This document shows positions 1 through 8,493 of a stretch of 64,000 nucleotides of DNA, in pieces. Numbering within the stretch: the first letter of the stretch is position 1; the number at the start of each line of letters is the position of its first letter. Origin of the DNA: Acidimicrobiales bacterium (GTDB lineage: Bacteria > Actinomycetota > Acidimicrobiia > Acidimicrobiales > Aldehydirespiratoraceae). Under the pieces are notes generated by a model, which saw only the letters and a list, made by a program, of their open reading frames with translations, ran no database searches and was not told where the DNA came from. The stretch is from assembly GCA_033344915.1 (NCBI GenBank), contig JAWPML010000001.1, forward strand, positions 4,172,263 to 4,236,262, written 5' to 3'. The position numbers were made by a program, and so were the translations under genes.

Positions 1-1773
1 TCGTCGATCGGTACCAAGCAGCGGACTCGCCTCGGCGTGCAGGTGGGGGCTCGGCTCGCCGCTCGCGCCGACCTAACGCCGCTGATTGTGGCCGGGCCTG
101 AGGTCGGCCGCTTCGTGTTCGGGTGCCTCGACCAGCGCACGCTGCTCGCAACCGAGAACGGCCAGCCGAGCAAGCGGCGCCGACCCAACAAGCGCGTCGG
201 CCGCCGCACTGCGGTAGCCATGATCGGCCCATCTCAGTCCGGGAAGACCAGCGCAGTGGTGGCCGGCATCCTCGACTGGAATGGACCGGCGCTGCTGTCA
301 TCGGTCAAGAACGATCTATTCGACGAGACCATCGCCCGCCGCCGGCAGCTCGGTGATGTCTACGTGTTCGACCCGATGCGGACCATCCCTCGCCTCCCCG
401 ATGGCGTGAAGCGGGTTGGATGGTCGCCCCTGCACGCCGCCCGCACGGTGTCCGGCGCGATCGAGATCTCGACAGCGCTTCTCGACGCCGCGCCCAAGGA
501 CGGTGTCACCAACGGCAGCTACTGGACCTCGAAGGGCCAAGCGCTGCTGTGGCCAATGCTGTTCGCAGCCGCGCACGACCCCGACCTCACCATGGCCGAC
601 GTCGTACGGTGGCTCTCATCTCAGGACGGCAACCCCCAGCCACCAACGGGTGGTCCCGGCGGGAACGGCGCCCCGCAGGTTGACCCTGACCAGTTTGGTG
701 AGATCCGAACGATCCTGCGCCACTACGCGGCTACGGGCGAGGAGCGGGTCGCGATCCAGGCCAAGCACACCCTCGATCAGTTCGACGGATTCTTCCGCCT
801 CGACCACCGCACCCGTTCCGACATCTACTCGACGTCCCAGACCCTCGTGCAGCCCTGGGAGGATCCGAACATCTCCTACGCCTCCTCGCCCGCCGTTGGT
901 CCAGTTGCCGACCTCCGCCAGGTGCTCGAGGGCGCCAACACCCTCTACGTATGCACACCGCTCAAGGACGCGTCGAGGTACTCGGTCGTGTTCGGCGGTC
1001 TCCTCGGAGCGCTGTTGCGGGACCAGGCCTACGACGTCGCCAACCGATACGGCAAGCGGCTCCCTGGGCTGCTGTGCATCATCGACGAGGCCGGCAACAC
1101 ACCACTTCGGTGGTTGCCTGAGGTCGCTTCGACGTGTTCGGGGATCGGGGTGCAACTCGTCACGGTGTGGCAGTCGAAGGCACAGATCGACGCCACCTAC
1201 CAGAACCAGGCCGACCCGATGCTCACCAACCACGCCACCAAGATCTTCTTCGCCGGCGCGTCGGACACCTCGACGCTGCGGTATGTCACCTACCTCGGTG
1301 GAGAAGAGGAGGTCACCCAGCGGACGGCGAACGCCGACGCCCACTTCGGCGGGTACAGGCGCGGTGTCGGCGACAGCACTGTGCATCGACCGCTGCTGCC
1401 AGCCGAGGTGCTCCGGCAGGCCGAACCCGGCCACGCGATCCTCTTCCATGCCACCCACCCGCCCGCACACATCCAAGGCAGATGGATCGGCGACGACGCT
1501 CGGCTGGCTCGTATTGCTGCAGGCGCGGAACCGAAGCCGGAGATCGTCTTGGACGACGAGCTGAAAGCGGCGCTCGAGCACGACGCGACACCGCCGATAG
1601 AGGTGCTCCGGCATCTCGTCTCGTCAAGGGCTGCGTCCCATGGAGGCAGTTCGCCGGAGCCCACTCGGGGCTTGCACCCCTGGCCGTCCAACGTCACAGC
1701 CACTGATTCCAGATCGGACCCGCCGCCGACCGCGTTGGCACGTAAGAGCCCCGAAGGCCGTCACGGTCGGTAG
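1..1773 (+). CDS. Type IV secretion coupling protein, VirD4/TraG/TraD family (5' end outside window)
   Basis: ATPase that couples the relaxase-DNA complex to the conjugation channel at the inner membrane. The reading frame is open from the first base, and a GTG at 37 is the first possible internal start; the usual N-terminal membrane helices are missing, so the gene very probably begins upstream of the window. Counting from that GTG, a Walker A motif GPSQSGKT lies at residues 64-71, followed by the typical SSVKNDLF segment, and a Walker B motif LLCIIDEAG at about 345-353. The C-terminal part (LRQAEPGHAILFHATHPP) also fits TraG/TraD proteins. It precedes the relaxase region, consistent with one transfer module. 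The family is secure; the start is not known. Confidence 0.9.
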   Translation, partial: SSIGTKQRTRLGVQVGARLAARADLTPLIVAGPEVGRFVFGCLDQRTLLATENGQPSKRRRPNKRVGRRTAVAMIGPSQSGKTSAVVAGILDWNGPALLSSVKNDLFDETIARRRQLGDVYVFDPMRTIPRLPDGVKRVGWSPLHAARTVSGAIEISTALLDAAPKDGVTNGSYWTSKGQALLWPMLFAAAHDPDLTMADVVRWLSSQDGNPQPPTGGPGGNGAPQVDPDQFGEIRTILRHYAATGEERVAIQAKHTLDQFDGFFRLDHRTRSDIYSTSQTLVQPWEDPNISYASSPAVGPVADLRQVLEGANTLYVCTPLKDASRYSVVFGGLLGALLRDQAYDVANRYGKRLPGLLCIIDEAGNTPLRWLPEVASTCSGIGVQLVTVWQSKAQIDATYQNQADPMLTNHATKIFFAGASDTSTLRYVTYLGGEEEVTQRTANADAHFGGYRRGVGDSTVHRPLLPAEVLRQAEPGHAILFHATHPPAHIQGRWIGDDARLARIAAGAEPKPEIVLDDELKAALEHDATPPIEVLRHLVSSRAASHGGSSPEPTRGLHPWPSNVTATDSRSDPPPTALARKSPEGRHGR

Positions 1774-1834
1774 AGGAAGGGGACCGTCGCCCGACGCGCT
1801 ACGTCGGCATCGCGGGGCTAGGTGCTGTGCGAAC

Positions 1835-2524
1835 ATGGTCGGCATGGATGACCAGCGGGCCCTTGATCAACTCGACGCCCTCATCGCCAAGGGCGAGGCC
1901 GTCCCCTTGCGCCCCGCGGGTGAGCAGTGGACGAGCGGAGAGCGGCGCGTGGAACCCCGGCCGTATGCCGAGTGGCGCTCGCAGAGCCTTGCCTTCGCTC
2001 GATCAATCCTCCGCGACGGTCACACCTACCTACTCGAACTTGAACGAGTTACCGAGCCCACGATCACGAATGACAATCAGGACCCGCAGGCGGACCAGCG
2101 CGAGAGCGGCGTCGGCGTCCTCCAGGCGATCCGGGAGGACGTGGCCAACGGTTACCTCTCCGACTTCCGGAGCCTTATCGCCGCTGAGGTCTTCACCGAC
2201 TTCCTAGACATGGCCGACCATCTCCTTGGCGCCGGCTACCACCACGCTGCGGCGTCGCTGGCCGGCGCTGTGTTGGAGGACAGCCTTCGCCGAGAGCTGA
2301 CCGCGCGGGGAGTCAAGGCCACGGGCAACCTCGAATCGATGAACCAGATCGCCCTCGACCAAAGGGTCTACGGACCGCTTGTCTTCAAGCAGGTCAAAGT
2401 TTGGATCGACATCCGCAATGACGCCGACCACGGCAACTGGGACAAGGTCGAGGCCGAGCGGGTCGAGTCGATGGTGCGGGATTTGCCCGGGTTCCTGACT
2501 CGCGACCTTGGCACGGCTGGCTGA
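1835..2524 (+). CDS. HEPN-like domain protein (DUF4145-type), possible RNase
   Basis: About 229 residues from ATG 1835 (a second ATG at 1844 is equally plausible; no clear ribosome binding site separates them). The N-terminal half is not recognised. The C-terminal half is helical: a segment around AGYHHAAASLAGAVLEDSL followed by RNDADHG, which is an Rx4H motif with a polar residue right after the Arg, as in HEPN ribonucleases. HEPN proteins act in abortive infection and toxin systems; DUF4145-type members are common on mobile DNA. No nucleotidyltransferase or antitoxin partner is adjacent. It lies 61 bp after the coupling protein gene on the same strand. The fold is inferred from the motif and helical pattern only. 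Confidence 0.7.
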   Translation: MVGMDDQRALDQLDALIAKGEAVPLRPAGEQWTSGERRVEPRPYAEWRSQSLAFARSILRDGHTYLLELERVTEPTITNDNQDPQADQRESGVGVLQAIREDVANGYLSDFRSLIAAEVFTDFLDMADHLLGAGYHHAAASLAGAVLEDSLRRELTARGVKATGNLESMNQIALDQRVYGPLVFKQVKVWIDIRNDADHGNWDKVEAERVESMVRDLPGFLTRDLGTAG

Positions 2525-2598
2525 TCTATTTCGACTGTTCTTGAACCTCTACCGATCCCGGGGGAATACAGGGTGGCCCGAAGTGAAGCGACGGGGTA

Positions 2599-5500
2599 CT
2601 AGCGATCTTGGGCGAGGTGTGTGCTCAGCGTGGGTTGGAGCGCTTGAGCTGCTTCGAGCCATGCGGCGCGAAGCGGTGCCTGGCCGGGTTCGGGTCCCAG
2701 TGCTGGGTTGAGCTGGCTGAGTGGCCCGTCGGCTGGTGTCTTGCCGAGCGCGGCATGGCGGAAGGTCTCGATGATCGTTGCCCGGTGGTCCCACAACGGG
2801 TTGCTGCCGGGGTGCTCGTCGAGGGCCTCGATGAGGTAGGGAGCGGGGTTCTCGACGGCGGCTCGGATGCGGGGCTCGAGGGCCGTGTCGGTGACAGCGA
2901 TCTGGTGGCGGATGGTCGCGAGTGCTTCGGGAGTTCGGGCACTGGAGCTGGCGAGGTGTTCGAGGGAGGCGAGTCGCTCTCGGCTCGTGGCGTGTTGTCG
3001 TTCGGCGTCTGTGAGGCGTCGGCGGGCGAGCTCGAATCGGTCGGGGTCGTGTCGTCGCGACCGGGGTGTGCTGGCCGCCTGAACTTCTGCGCGGGCGGTT
3101 GCGAGGTCGATCTCGCTACGGCGGTGCGTGTAAACCGCAAGTTTGTAGTCGTGGCGGAGGAGTCGGGCGTCGGGTGCGGGTTTTTGGTGGGCTTGGGCGA
3201 CGAGTTCGTTGCGTCGTCCTGCCAGCTCACTGGTGCGGATGTCGGCGAGGTGCGCTGCTTGAGCGTCGAGGAGCGCGCGACGGGTGTCGTCGTGGTCGGC
3301 TCGCTGCGAGGCTGGCGCCCCTGCTGTGGGCGGGTGGGACAGGAGTGTGCTGGCGTAGTCGGGATCCCAGCGCGCCCGGTAGAGGGCGTGGCGGGTGGCG
3401 GCGTCATCCCACAGGGCCGGGTCGGGGTGGTCGTGTCGCGGGCCGAGGGCTGCCTCCAGTGTTGGCGACGGGTCAACGGTGGCCAGCCGGGTGATGCGTG
3501 CGGTGACGATGGTGGCTGCTTGGCGAGAGATGGCGTCAGTAGTGGCTTCTAGCTGAGCGAGTGGGCGGTTGGTGGCCTCGAGGATGGCGGCGATGTCGGG
3601 TGCTCGGGTGGTGGCGACTTCGGAGGGTCGAGTCTTGTCGAGTTGATGAGTGAGGGCTTCGATTGGGTCGTCGTGTCTGGGGTCGATTCGGGGGAGCCGG
3701 GGGTCGGTGTCGGTAGTCGAGGGTTCTCGGGTGATGGTGTAGAGGCGGGCGTCGTGGGTGCCTCGGGTGAGTCCGACGTAGACGGCGTCGGGTTGGCTGG
3801 TCTCGGTGGCGAGCATGCGGCCGGCGGCGTAGGTGTCGCCCTGGGCGGCGTGACTGGTGAGGGCGTACGCAGGGGCGATGCCGCCGGTGACGCCGGGGCG
3901 GATCTCGGTGGTGAGCCAGTCGCTGGGCACGTTGATCGAGCCGCGGTGATCGAAGTCGACGGTGAGGTGGGTGTCGTCAATGGCGGTGATGGTGCCGGTA
4001 GTGCCGTTGCGGATGTAGTTCTTCGGGTCGCCTTCGGGGTGGAGGTGGCGGTTGGCGGCGCGGGCGATGACGTGGTCGCCGACGTGGAAGGTGGCTTCGC
4101 CGATGGTGACGCCGGGTCCGGTGAGCGTGCCGTCGGATCGGAGCAGGGCTTGGGCTCGCGCGTTGAGAGCGCGGCGTTCGGTGTGGTGTTCGGCGATCAT
4201 GCGGCTGGGCCGGTCGGAGTGGATCTGTTGGTCGAGGTACCAGTCGGCGGCGAGGGCGTCGAGGAGCTCGCCGGTGTTGGGGGCGGTGACGATGCGTTGG
4301 TTGGCGTCGAGGCGGGCGATGGCATCGGCGACGCGGCCGTTGCGGTAGTCGGCGTTGGCGAGACGGACGTCGGTCATCTCAGGGGCGGATTGGCGGCGGT
4401 TCTCGACCAGGGTGGGGGTGCGGTTGGGGTGCCGGGCGACGAGCTCGGCCCACATCCCACCAGCGTCGACCGAGGAGTGTTGGTGGGGGTCGCCGATGGT
4501 GCGCATGGCGGCGCTGGCGGTGTCGACGTGGTGGGCGAGGCGGGCGTGGTGGCGGTTGCCGAGAGTGGAGGCTTCGTCGACGATCACAACGCTGCGCTCG
4601 CTGAGAATGGGGTCGGGGGCGGTGTCGAGTCGGGTGACGAGCCCGGCGACGGTGCGTGACGGGATGCCGGTGGCGCGTTGGAGCACCTCGGCGGCGGTGC
4701 CGTTCACGGCGGCGCCGATGACCTTGTAGCCGGCGGCTTCCCAGGCTCGGGCGGCGACTTCGAGAGCGGCGGTCTTGCCCGATCCCGCGGGGCCGACGAC
4801 GGCTTGGTGGCGGTCGCCGGATCCGCAGATGGCATGGATCATGGCCTTCTGGTCGTCGCCGAGGGGGTGGCCGCTGGCGGTCTCCCACCTCGCGATCTCG
4901 GTGTCGATGGTGCGGGCTGGGACGACTGCGGTGTGGGTGTCGTGGCCGGACTGGTAGCTGTTGGCGATGGCTTTTTCGAGGCGGATCATGGTGGGGGTCG
5001 TGTAGAGCTGTCCGCCGACGCCGACCGGTTTGTGGTCGCCTGCTTCGAGGGGGATCGCTTCGACGGAGTGCAGCCAGGCGTCGGCGTGGTGTTCGACCTC
5101 GTCAGCTGAGAGGCGCCCACCGGCGTGGTCGACGGTGGTCTGGATGACGTCTCGGCGGTCGAAGATCGCCTTCTGTTCGGTGACGCCTTCAGGTCCGGCG
5201 AGGTGTCGGCGGAGCCGGTCGGTGTCGGCGGGGGTCCAGAGTCGTGTGGGCGGGGCGGTGGTGGCGGCGTGGAGTTCGGCGGGTCCGAAGCCGTGGGTGG
5301 CGAGGCGTTCGGCCCAGGCTTGGCGGAGGGCGGTGGGGTCGGTGCCGGTGGTCTTGCCGGCGCGGGTCATCAGGGCGGCTTGTTGGCGGGCGCGGGTGGA
5401 GTGGCTGCCGAGTTCGTTGGTGAGATTGAGGATCTGTTGGCGGCGGGTGGACATGGCCCGGATCGCTTCGTCGCTCACGCCTTCGACGTTGGCGATCCCT

Positions 5501-6531
5501 CGGTGGGTGGCGGTCCATGCGATTCCCTGCCGGTTGCAGGCGTGCTGCATCTCGGCCTCGGCGAGGTAGCCGGCGGTGGTGGCGTGCACGAATAGGCCGC
5601 GGCCGTCGAGGGCCTGGACGCGGCCGTCGGGGCCTGTGCCCATGTTGGCGATCACGACGTGTTCGTGGAGCTGGGGTTCGAGTTCTCGGTTGGTCGAGTG
5701 CCGGTAGGAGGCGGCGATCATCTCGCCAGCGGGTTCGGAGCCTCGGCCTCGGCGAATCCACACGGCGTTGGCCTCGAGGTATGCGAGCCCTCGGGCGACG
5801 CCGGCCTCGAAGGCCTCCTCGACGAGGGCCTGAACCTCGGGGCTGCCGGTGGCCCACAAGATCGACAGCGACTTCGGCGCCGAGAACGTGACGTCGTAGG
5901 CCATCACGACCTGGGGGACCTGCCGGTCGGCGATGAAACGCTCCACCTCGGCGCGAGTCGCCATCCACTGCCCATCGAGCTTCTCCGCCGACAAGTAGGT
6001 GCCCGACCGGGCACCAGTAGATGATCCTGAGCGGCCAGTAGATGGCGCCTCGGGCGCAGTAGATGGATCGTGTTCGGCCTGTTCAGCTGCGGTGCGACGA
6101 GCAACGCGCCGGAGGTAGGCGTCGGCGACGCCGACGAGCTTGGCGGCCTCGGTCATCGTCAAAAGCTCGGCCGGATCACCGTCGCGGTCGGCCCTCGGGT
6201 GATGCTTGGCTCGCCCGGCGGACCCGGTCGCCGCTACCAGCTGGTCGCCGGTGAACGGGTCCTGGCCGAGAAGGACGCGGCTGAACTGTTGCGGATCGAC
6301 TGTGTCACCGAGGGCTTCGGCTCCGACGCCACGCCAGCGACCGGCCTGTTCGGGTGCATCCGAGTAGTAGCCGCCTTGGCCGGTGGCCGATCCGCTCAGT
6401 GCGGGTGCAGGGTCGCCTTTCGTGCCGGGGCGTGCGCGGTCGCCGTCGATCCCGCCTTCGAGGTAACTGACGATGTCTCTGGCGGCGCCCTTGGTGCGGT
6501 CGGCTCGAGCGCCGAGCGCCGTGACGCTCAC
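2599..6531 (-). CDS. MobF-family conjugative relaxase-helicase (TrwC/TraI-like)
   Basis: Nicks oriT, stays bound to the 5' end and unwinds the strand for transfer. About 1310 residues from GTG 6531, chosen because the conserved N-terminus (VSVTALGARADRTKGAARD, then SYLEGG with a candidate catalytic Tyr) starts there; the frame is open 27 codons further up. A helix-turn-helix resembling excisionase HTHs (LTMTEAAKLVGV ... MATRAEVERFIADR) is inserted at about 124-203. The three-histidine metal site is YRHSTNRELEPQLHEHV near 276-291. The helicase has Walker A GPAGSGKT at about 580-587, VDEAS, GDPHQ, ENRRQ and a final VGLTRG motif. Downstream of an XRE gene and ssb on the same strand. High confidence in family, moderate in start. 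Confidence 0.93.
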   Translation of the reverse strand: MSVTALGARADRTKGAARDIVSYLEGGIDGDRARPGTKGDPAPALSGSATGQGGYYSDAPEQAGRWRGVGAEALGDTVDPQQFSRVLLGQDPFTGDQLVAATGSAGRAKHHPRADRDGDPAELLTMTEAAKLVGVADAYLRRVARRTAAEQAEHDPSTAPEAPSTGRSGSSTGARSGTYLSAEKLDGQWMATRAEVERFIADRQVPQVVMAYDVTFSAPKSLSILWATGSPEVQALVEEAFEAGVARGLAYLEANAVWIRRGRGSEPAGEMIAASYRHSTNRELEPQLHEHVVIANMGTGPDGRVQALDGRGLFVHATTAGYLAEAEMQHACNRQGIAWTATHRGIANVEGVSDEAIRAMSTRRQQILNLTNELGSHSTRARQQAALMTRAGKTTGTDPTALRQAWAERLATHGFGPAELHAATTAPPTRLWTPADTDRLRRHLAGPEGVTEQKAIFDRRDVIQTTVDHAGGRLSADEVEHHADAWLHSVEAIPLEAGDHKPVGVGGQLYTTPTMIRLEKAIANSYQSGHDTHTAVVPARTIDTEIARWETASGHPLGDDQKAMIHAICGSGDRHQAVVGPAGSGKTAALEVAARAWEAAGYKVIGAAVNGTAAEVLQRATGIPSRTVAGLVTRLDTAPDPILSERSVVIVDEASTLGNRHHARLAHHVDTASAAMRTIGDPHQHSSVDAGGMWAELVARHPNRTPTLVENRRQSAPEMTDVRLANADYRNGRVADAIARLDANQRIVTAPNTGELLDALAADWYLDQQIHSDRPSRMIAEHHTERRALNARAQALLRSDGTLTGPGVTIGEATFHVGDHVIARAANRHLHPEGDPKNYIRNGTTGTITAIDDTHLTVDFDHRGSINVPSDWLTTEIRPGVTGGIAPAYALTSHAAQGDTYAAGRMLATETSQPDAVYVGLTRGTHDARLYTITREPSTTDTDPRLPRIDPRHDDPIEALTHQLDKTRPSEVATTRAPDIAAILEATNRPLAQLEATTDAISRQAATIVTARITRLATVDPSPTLEAALGPRHDHPDPALWDDAATRHALYRARWDPDYASTLLSHPPTAGAPASQRADHDDTRRALLDAQAAHLADIRTSELAGRRNELVAQAHQKPAPDARLLRHDYKLAVYTHRRSEIDLATARAEVQAASTPRSRRHDPDRFELARRRLTDAERQHATSRERLASLEHLASSSARTPEALATIRHQIAVTDTALEPRIRAAVENPAPYLIEALDEHPGSNPLWDHRATIIETFRHAALGKTPADGPLSQLNPALGPEPGQAPLRAAWLEAAQALQPTLSTHLAQDR
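6016..6065. repeat. Three 21-bp-spaced AGTAGATG repeats inside the relaxase gene
   Basis: The octamer AGTAGATG occurs at 6016, 6037 and 6058, exactly 21 bp apart. Read on the minus strand these units encode a seven-residue Ser-Thr/Pro-Gly-rich repeat (STAPEAP-STGRSGS-STGARS) in the linker next to the inserted HTH. The exact period suggests repeat expansion of a flexible linker. A fourth AGTAGATG lies at 6698-6705 outside the gene. Confidence 0.7.
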
Positions 6532-6649
6532 CAGCACGGCGGCCGCCGACGAGCTGAGGTTTGCATGCCCTATCCAGGGACACCTCGACGGCATGAACGC
6601 GACAGCGAGCATCGCCGACTTCGAGCGTGGGAGTCACCTACTGGTACCC

Positions 6650-6668
6650 GGAGGTTCTCGGAACCTCC
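6650..6668. other. Short perfect hairpin between XRE gene and relaxase (candidate oriT or terminator)
   Basis: GGAGGTTC (6650-6657) and GAACCTCC (6661-6668) form an 8-bp inverted repeat with a 3-nt loop in the roughly 205-bp gap upstream of the relaxase. MobF oriT regions usually lie near the relaxase gene and carry an inverted repeat beside nic, so this is a candidate; a transcription terminator for the upstream XRE gene is the alternative, although no T-run follows on the minus strand. Confidence 0.4.
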
Positions 6669-6736
6669 AGATGTGTCTCGGCGCTTTCTTGGAGGGCAGT
6701 AGATGCTGGGCCGGCGGCGGATGTGGGGGTCGGGCG

Positions 6737-7303
6737 CTACTCGCGCCCGTCGAGCGCGGTGACTCGCTCGGGTGGGTACTGGGGGGCGTCGGCGTCGGTG
6801 CGGATGAGGCGCACGATGTCCTTGCCGATCCGTCGGTCATACATCGGGGCTTGGCGAACGCCATGGCGTCGAGCGAACTCTTCTGCTTCCGCGACGCGGT
6901 GCGGCTGCTTCTCGAGTCGGTTGGGTTGACGGCGGAGGCACTCGGCGAGCGGTCCCCGGCGGAACGATGCGGCGACGTCGGCCTTCTCCAGGAGGTAGTG
7001 AACGGCGTCGTTGTCCCACGGATCGTCGCCCCGCGGGTTCGGGTAGGTCGTCGGCGCTTCGGGCATGGGTGTCTCCGTGGATCGGTTTGGTTGATGACGG
7101 GGGAGTTGGTTGCGTTCGACTACTGCCAGGGTTCGACCGCAGACCCACAGCAGTTCGTTGAAGAGGTCGACGGAGGGGGAGGACGAGCCGGATTCGATGC
7201 GGGCGATGGTTGAAACCGGCTTGTGGACGAGCGCGGCGAGTCGCCGCATCGAGAGGTTCGCCTGCTTTCGTGCTTTGGCAAGCTCATTCGCGGATCGGAA
7301 CAC
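6737..7303 (-). CDS. XRE-family HTH regulator of the conjugation region
   Basis: About 188 residues. The N-terminus is a helix-turn-helix of the XRE/Cro type (ELAKARKQANLSMRRLAALV, then VSTIARIESG). The C-terminal half (RGDDPWDNDAVHYLLEK ... MYDRRIGKDIVRLI) is not recognised. The GTG at 7303 is chosen because the HTH begins just after it and a promoter-like element ends about 6 nt upstream, suggesting a leaderless message. An internal ATG at 7066, preceded by GGAGACACCC, could start the C-terminal part separately. It lies between ssb and the relaxase, all on the minus strand, and probably controls transfer functions and itself. Function of the second half is unknown. Confidence 0.75.
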   Translation of the reverse strand: MFRSANELAKARKQANLSMRRLAALVHKPVSTIARIESGSSSPSVDLFNELLWVCGRTLAVVERNQLPRHQPNRSTETPMPEAPTTYPNPRGDDPWDNDAVHYLLEKADVAASFRRGPLAECLRRQPNRLEKQPHRVAEAEEFARRHGVRQAPMYDRRIGKDIVRLIRTDADAPQYPPERVTALDGRE

Positions 7304-7338
7304 TGTTGCATATTCGCCTACAGTTTCCGTACTGTCAA
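7302..7338 (-). promoter_or_regulatory. Promoter with ACAGT/ACTGT operator half-sites for the XRE gene
   Basis: Read on the minus strand, TTGACA (7338-7333) is followed after 17 nt by GAATAT, whose end is 6 nt from the GTG start. The plus strand carries ACTGT (7302-7306), ACAGT (7320-7324) and ACTGT (7331-7335). The last two form an inverted repeat with a 6-nt spacer inside the promoter. This arrangement is typical of an autorepressor site. Confidence 0.5.
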
Positions 7339-7382
7339 TCGCGGATGAGAGCGGGCCCGAGCTGGCCCACCCCCGATCTTGG

Positions 7383-7724
7383 TCAGAAGGCTTCTTCGCC
7401 GGGCTTGGGGTCGTCGCTGGTGCGGCGGGGCCCGTCGAGGTAGGTGACCTGGTTGGCGATGACTTCGTAGCGTTCCCGGTTGTTGCCGTCGTTGTCGGTC
7501 CAGGTGTTGTGGTGGAGCCGGCCGGCGATGGCGACGTGTCGGCCCTTGGTGAGCCACTTGGCGTCGTTCTCGCCTCGGGTGCCGAAGCTGACGATGGTGA
7601 TGAAGTCGGCGCCATCGGTGTTGATGCGGTCGACGGCGATCCGGAACCGGCAGATCGGGTTGCCCTTGGGGGCGGTGAGCTCGGGGTCGGCGGTGAGTCG
7701 GCCTATGAGGGTGATGTGGTTCAT
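7383..7724 (-). CDS. ssb: Single-stranded DNA-binding protein, copy 1
   Basis: 113 residues, an OB-fold SSB (MNHITLIGRLTADPELTAPK, FRIAVDR, WLTKGRHVAIAGRL, ERYEVIANQVTYLD). It ends in a short acidic tail with a terminal Phe (KPGEEAF), like the SSB tip that recruits partner proteins. The ribosome binding site GGAGAG lies 11 nt upstream of ATG 7724. It is shorter than chromosomal SSBs, as expected of plasmid/ICE copies that protect transferred single-stranded DNA. A second copy at 10238-10597 shares the layout. Confidence 0.93.
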   Translation of the reverse strand: MNHITLIGRLTADPELTAPKGNPICRFRIAVDRINTDGADFITIVSFGTRGENDAKWLTKGRHVAIAGRLHHNTWTDNDGNNRERYEVIANQVTYLDGPRRTSDDPKPGEEAF

Positions 7725-8262
7725 GGTGGGGTGTCTCTCCTTCGTTGGGTGGTGCCCTTGGTGGGCTTGTTGAGCCGGCCAAGGCCTCGGGGTGTTGAGC
7801 GGGCGGTCCAGGACGCCCGGAGGGCGAGCGAGGAGATTCCGGTGGACCTCGGAGCCGAGCGGAGACGTGTCGGAGCGTCCCCTTCAGGGGCGGTGAGAAT
7901 GCTGGAGGCGGAATACCGCAGCGGTCCTTGACCGGCCGCGACCCCCGGGCAGCGTGTCGGATCACCCAAAGCCCACCTGAGGGCGTCCACCTCGAAGCGC
8001 ACCAGACCTTCGGCGTGAAGCTCCATCCTGTTCGGTCGATGCTGCGCTGCTGAACGTTCGCGTTCGTTCTTGGGCGACCGCATGCTGGGGCTGGGCTATC
8101 GAACGCACGCGGTGAGGGCGTCGTCGCCCGGTGGCATCGTCGGGGGCCGTGCAGGAGCGCGGCTACGGGCTTGCGGGCACGGTCGTGGCATCGACGGCTG
8201 CCGACTCGCAGAAGCTGGGCCCGGCGCCATTCGGTGCGGGCGGTCGTTGACTGGCTTGTCGC
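7725..8262. other. 538-bp non-coding leader upstream of ssb copy 1
   Basis: No convincing gene on either strand. The stretch next to the ssb start resembles the matching position upstream of ssb copy 2 (a CCAAGGGGCACC-like segment, then the ribosome binding site), and the lengths are nearly equal (538 against 545 bp). It lies between the HTH gene and ssb of the same cassette, so it is probably a transcribed leader or intercistronic region that was duplicated with the cassette. Confidence 0.45.
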
Positions 8263-8493
8263 CTACTGGTGGTCGGGCTGGTACCAGTGGTCCCAGATGT
8301 TGGCGGGGTGGAGGCCGAGGGCGACGGCGGCGCGGTCGGCTTGGGTGTCGGTGAGTCCTCGGAGCTGCCAGCGCCACACGGTGCGAGTGGCGACACCGAC
8401 CTGGCGGGCGAGCTGGGCGACGGGCGGGTTGCCGGCGGAGGCGAGGAGCGGCGCGAGCGGCCACCGGACGAGGGTGAGGGTTTCGGCGGTCAT
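8263..8493 (-). CDS. Small HTH protein, cassette copy 1
   Basis: 76 residues. A helix-turn-helix is visible at about residues 24-55 (PVAQLARQVGVATRTVWRW ... LTDTQADRAAVALGLHP), with a WDHWYQPD tail. Its start overlaps the end of the truncated ardC copy by 4 bp. The paralogue at 11143-11364 has the same layout (SLAQQIGVSRRTVHRW, ADQADRAAIAIGTHP, DHWY), so the pair belongs to a duplicated ardC-HTH-ssb cassette. Probably a DNA-binding regulator of transfer or anti-restriction genes; the target is unknown. Confidence 0.72.
   Translation of the reverse strand: MTAETLTLVRWPLAPLLASAGNPPVAQLARQVGVATRTVWRWQLRGLTDTQADRAAVALGLHPANIWDHWYQPDHQ

Noticed and set aside
3643-4659. Gly/Val-rich plus-strand frame opposite the relaxase
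   Set aside because: Antisense shadow of conserved helicase motifs; low-complexity and without a plausible start.
7721-8083. Arg/Pro-rich minus-strand frame upstream of ssb copy 1 (and a similar one upstream of copy 2) as genes
   Set aside because: Sequences resemble each other only because the leader DNA is duplicated; composition is that of random GC-rich frames and they overlap the ssb ribosome binding site.
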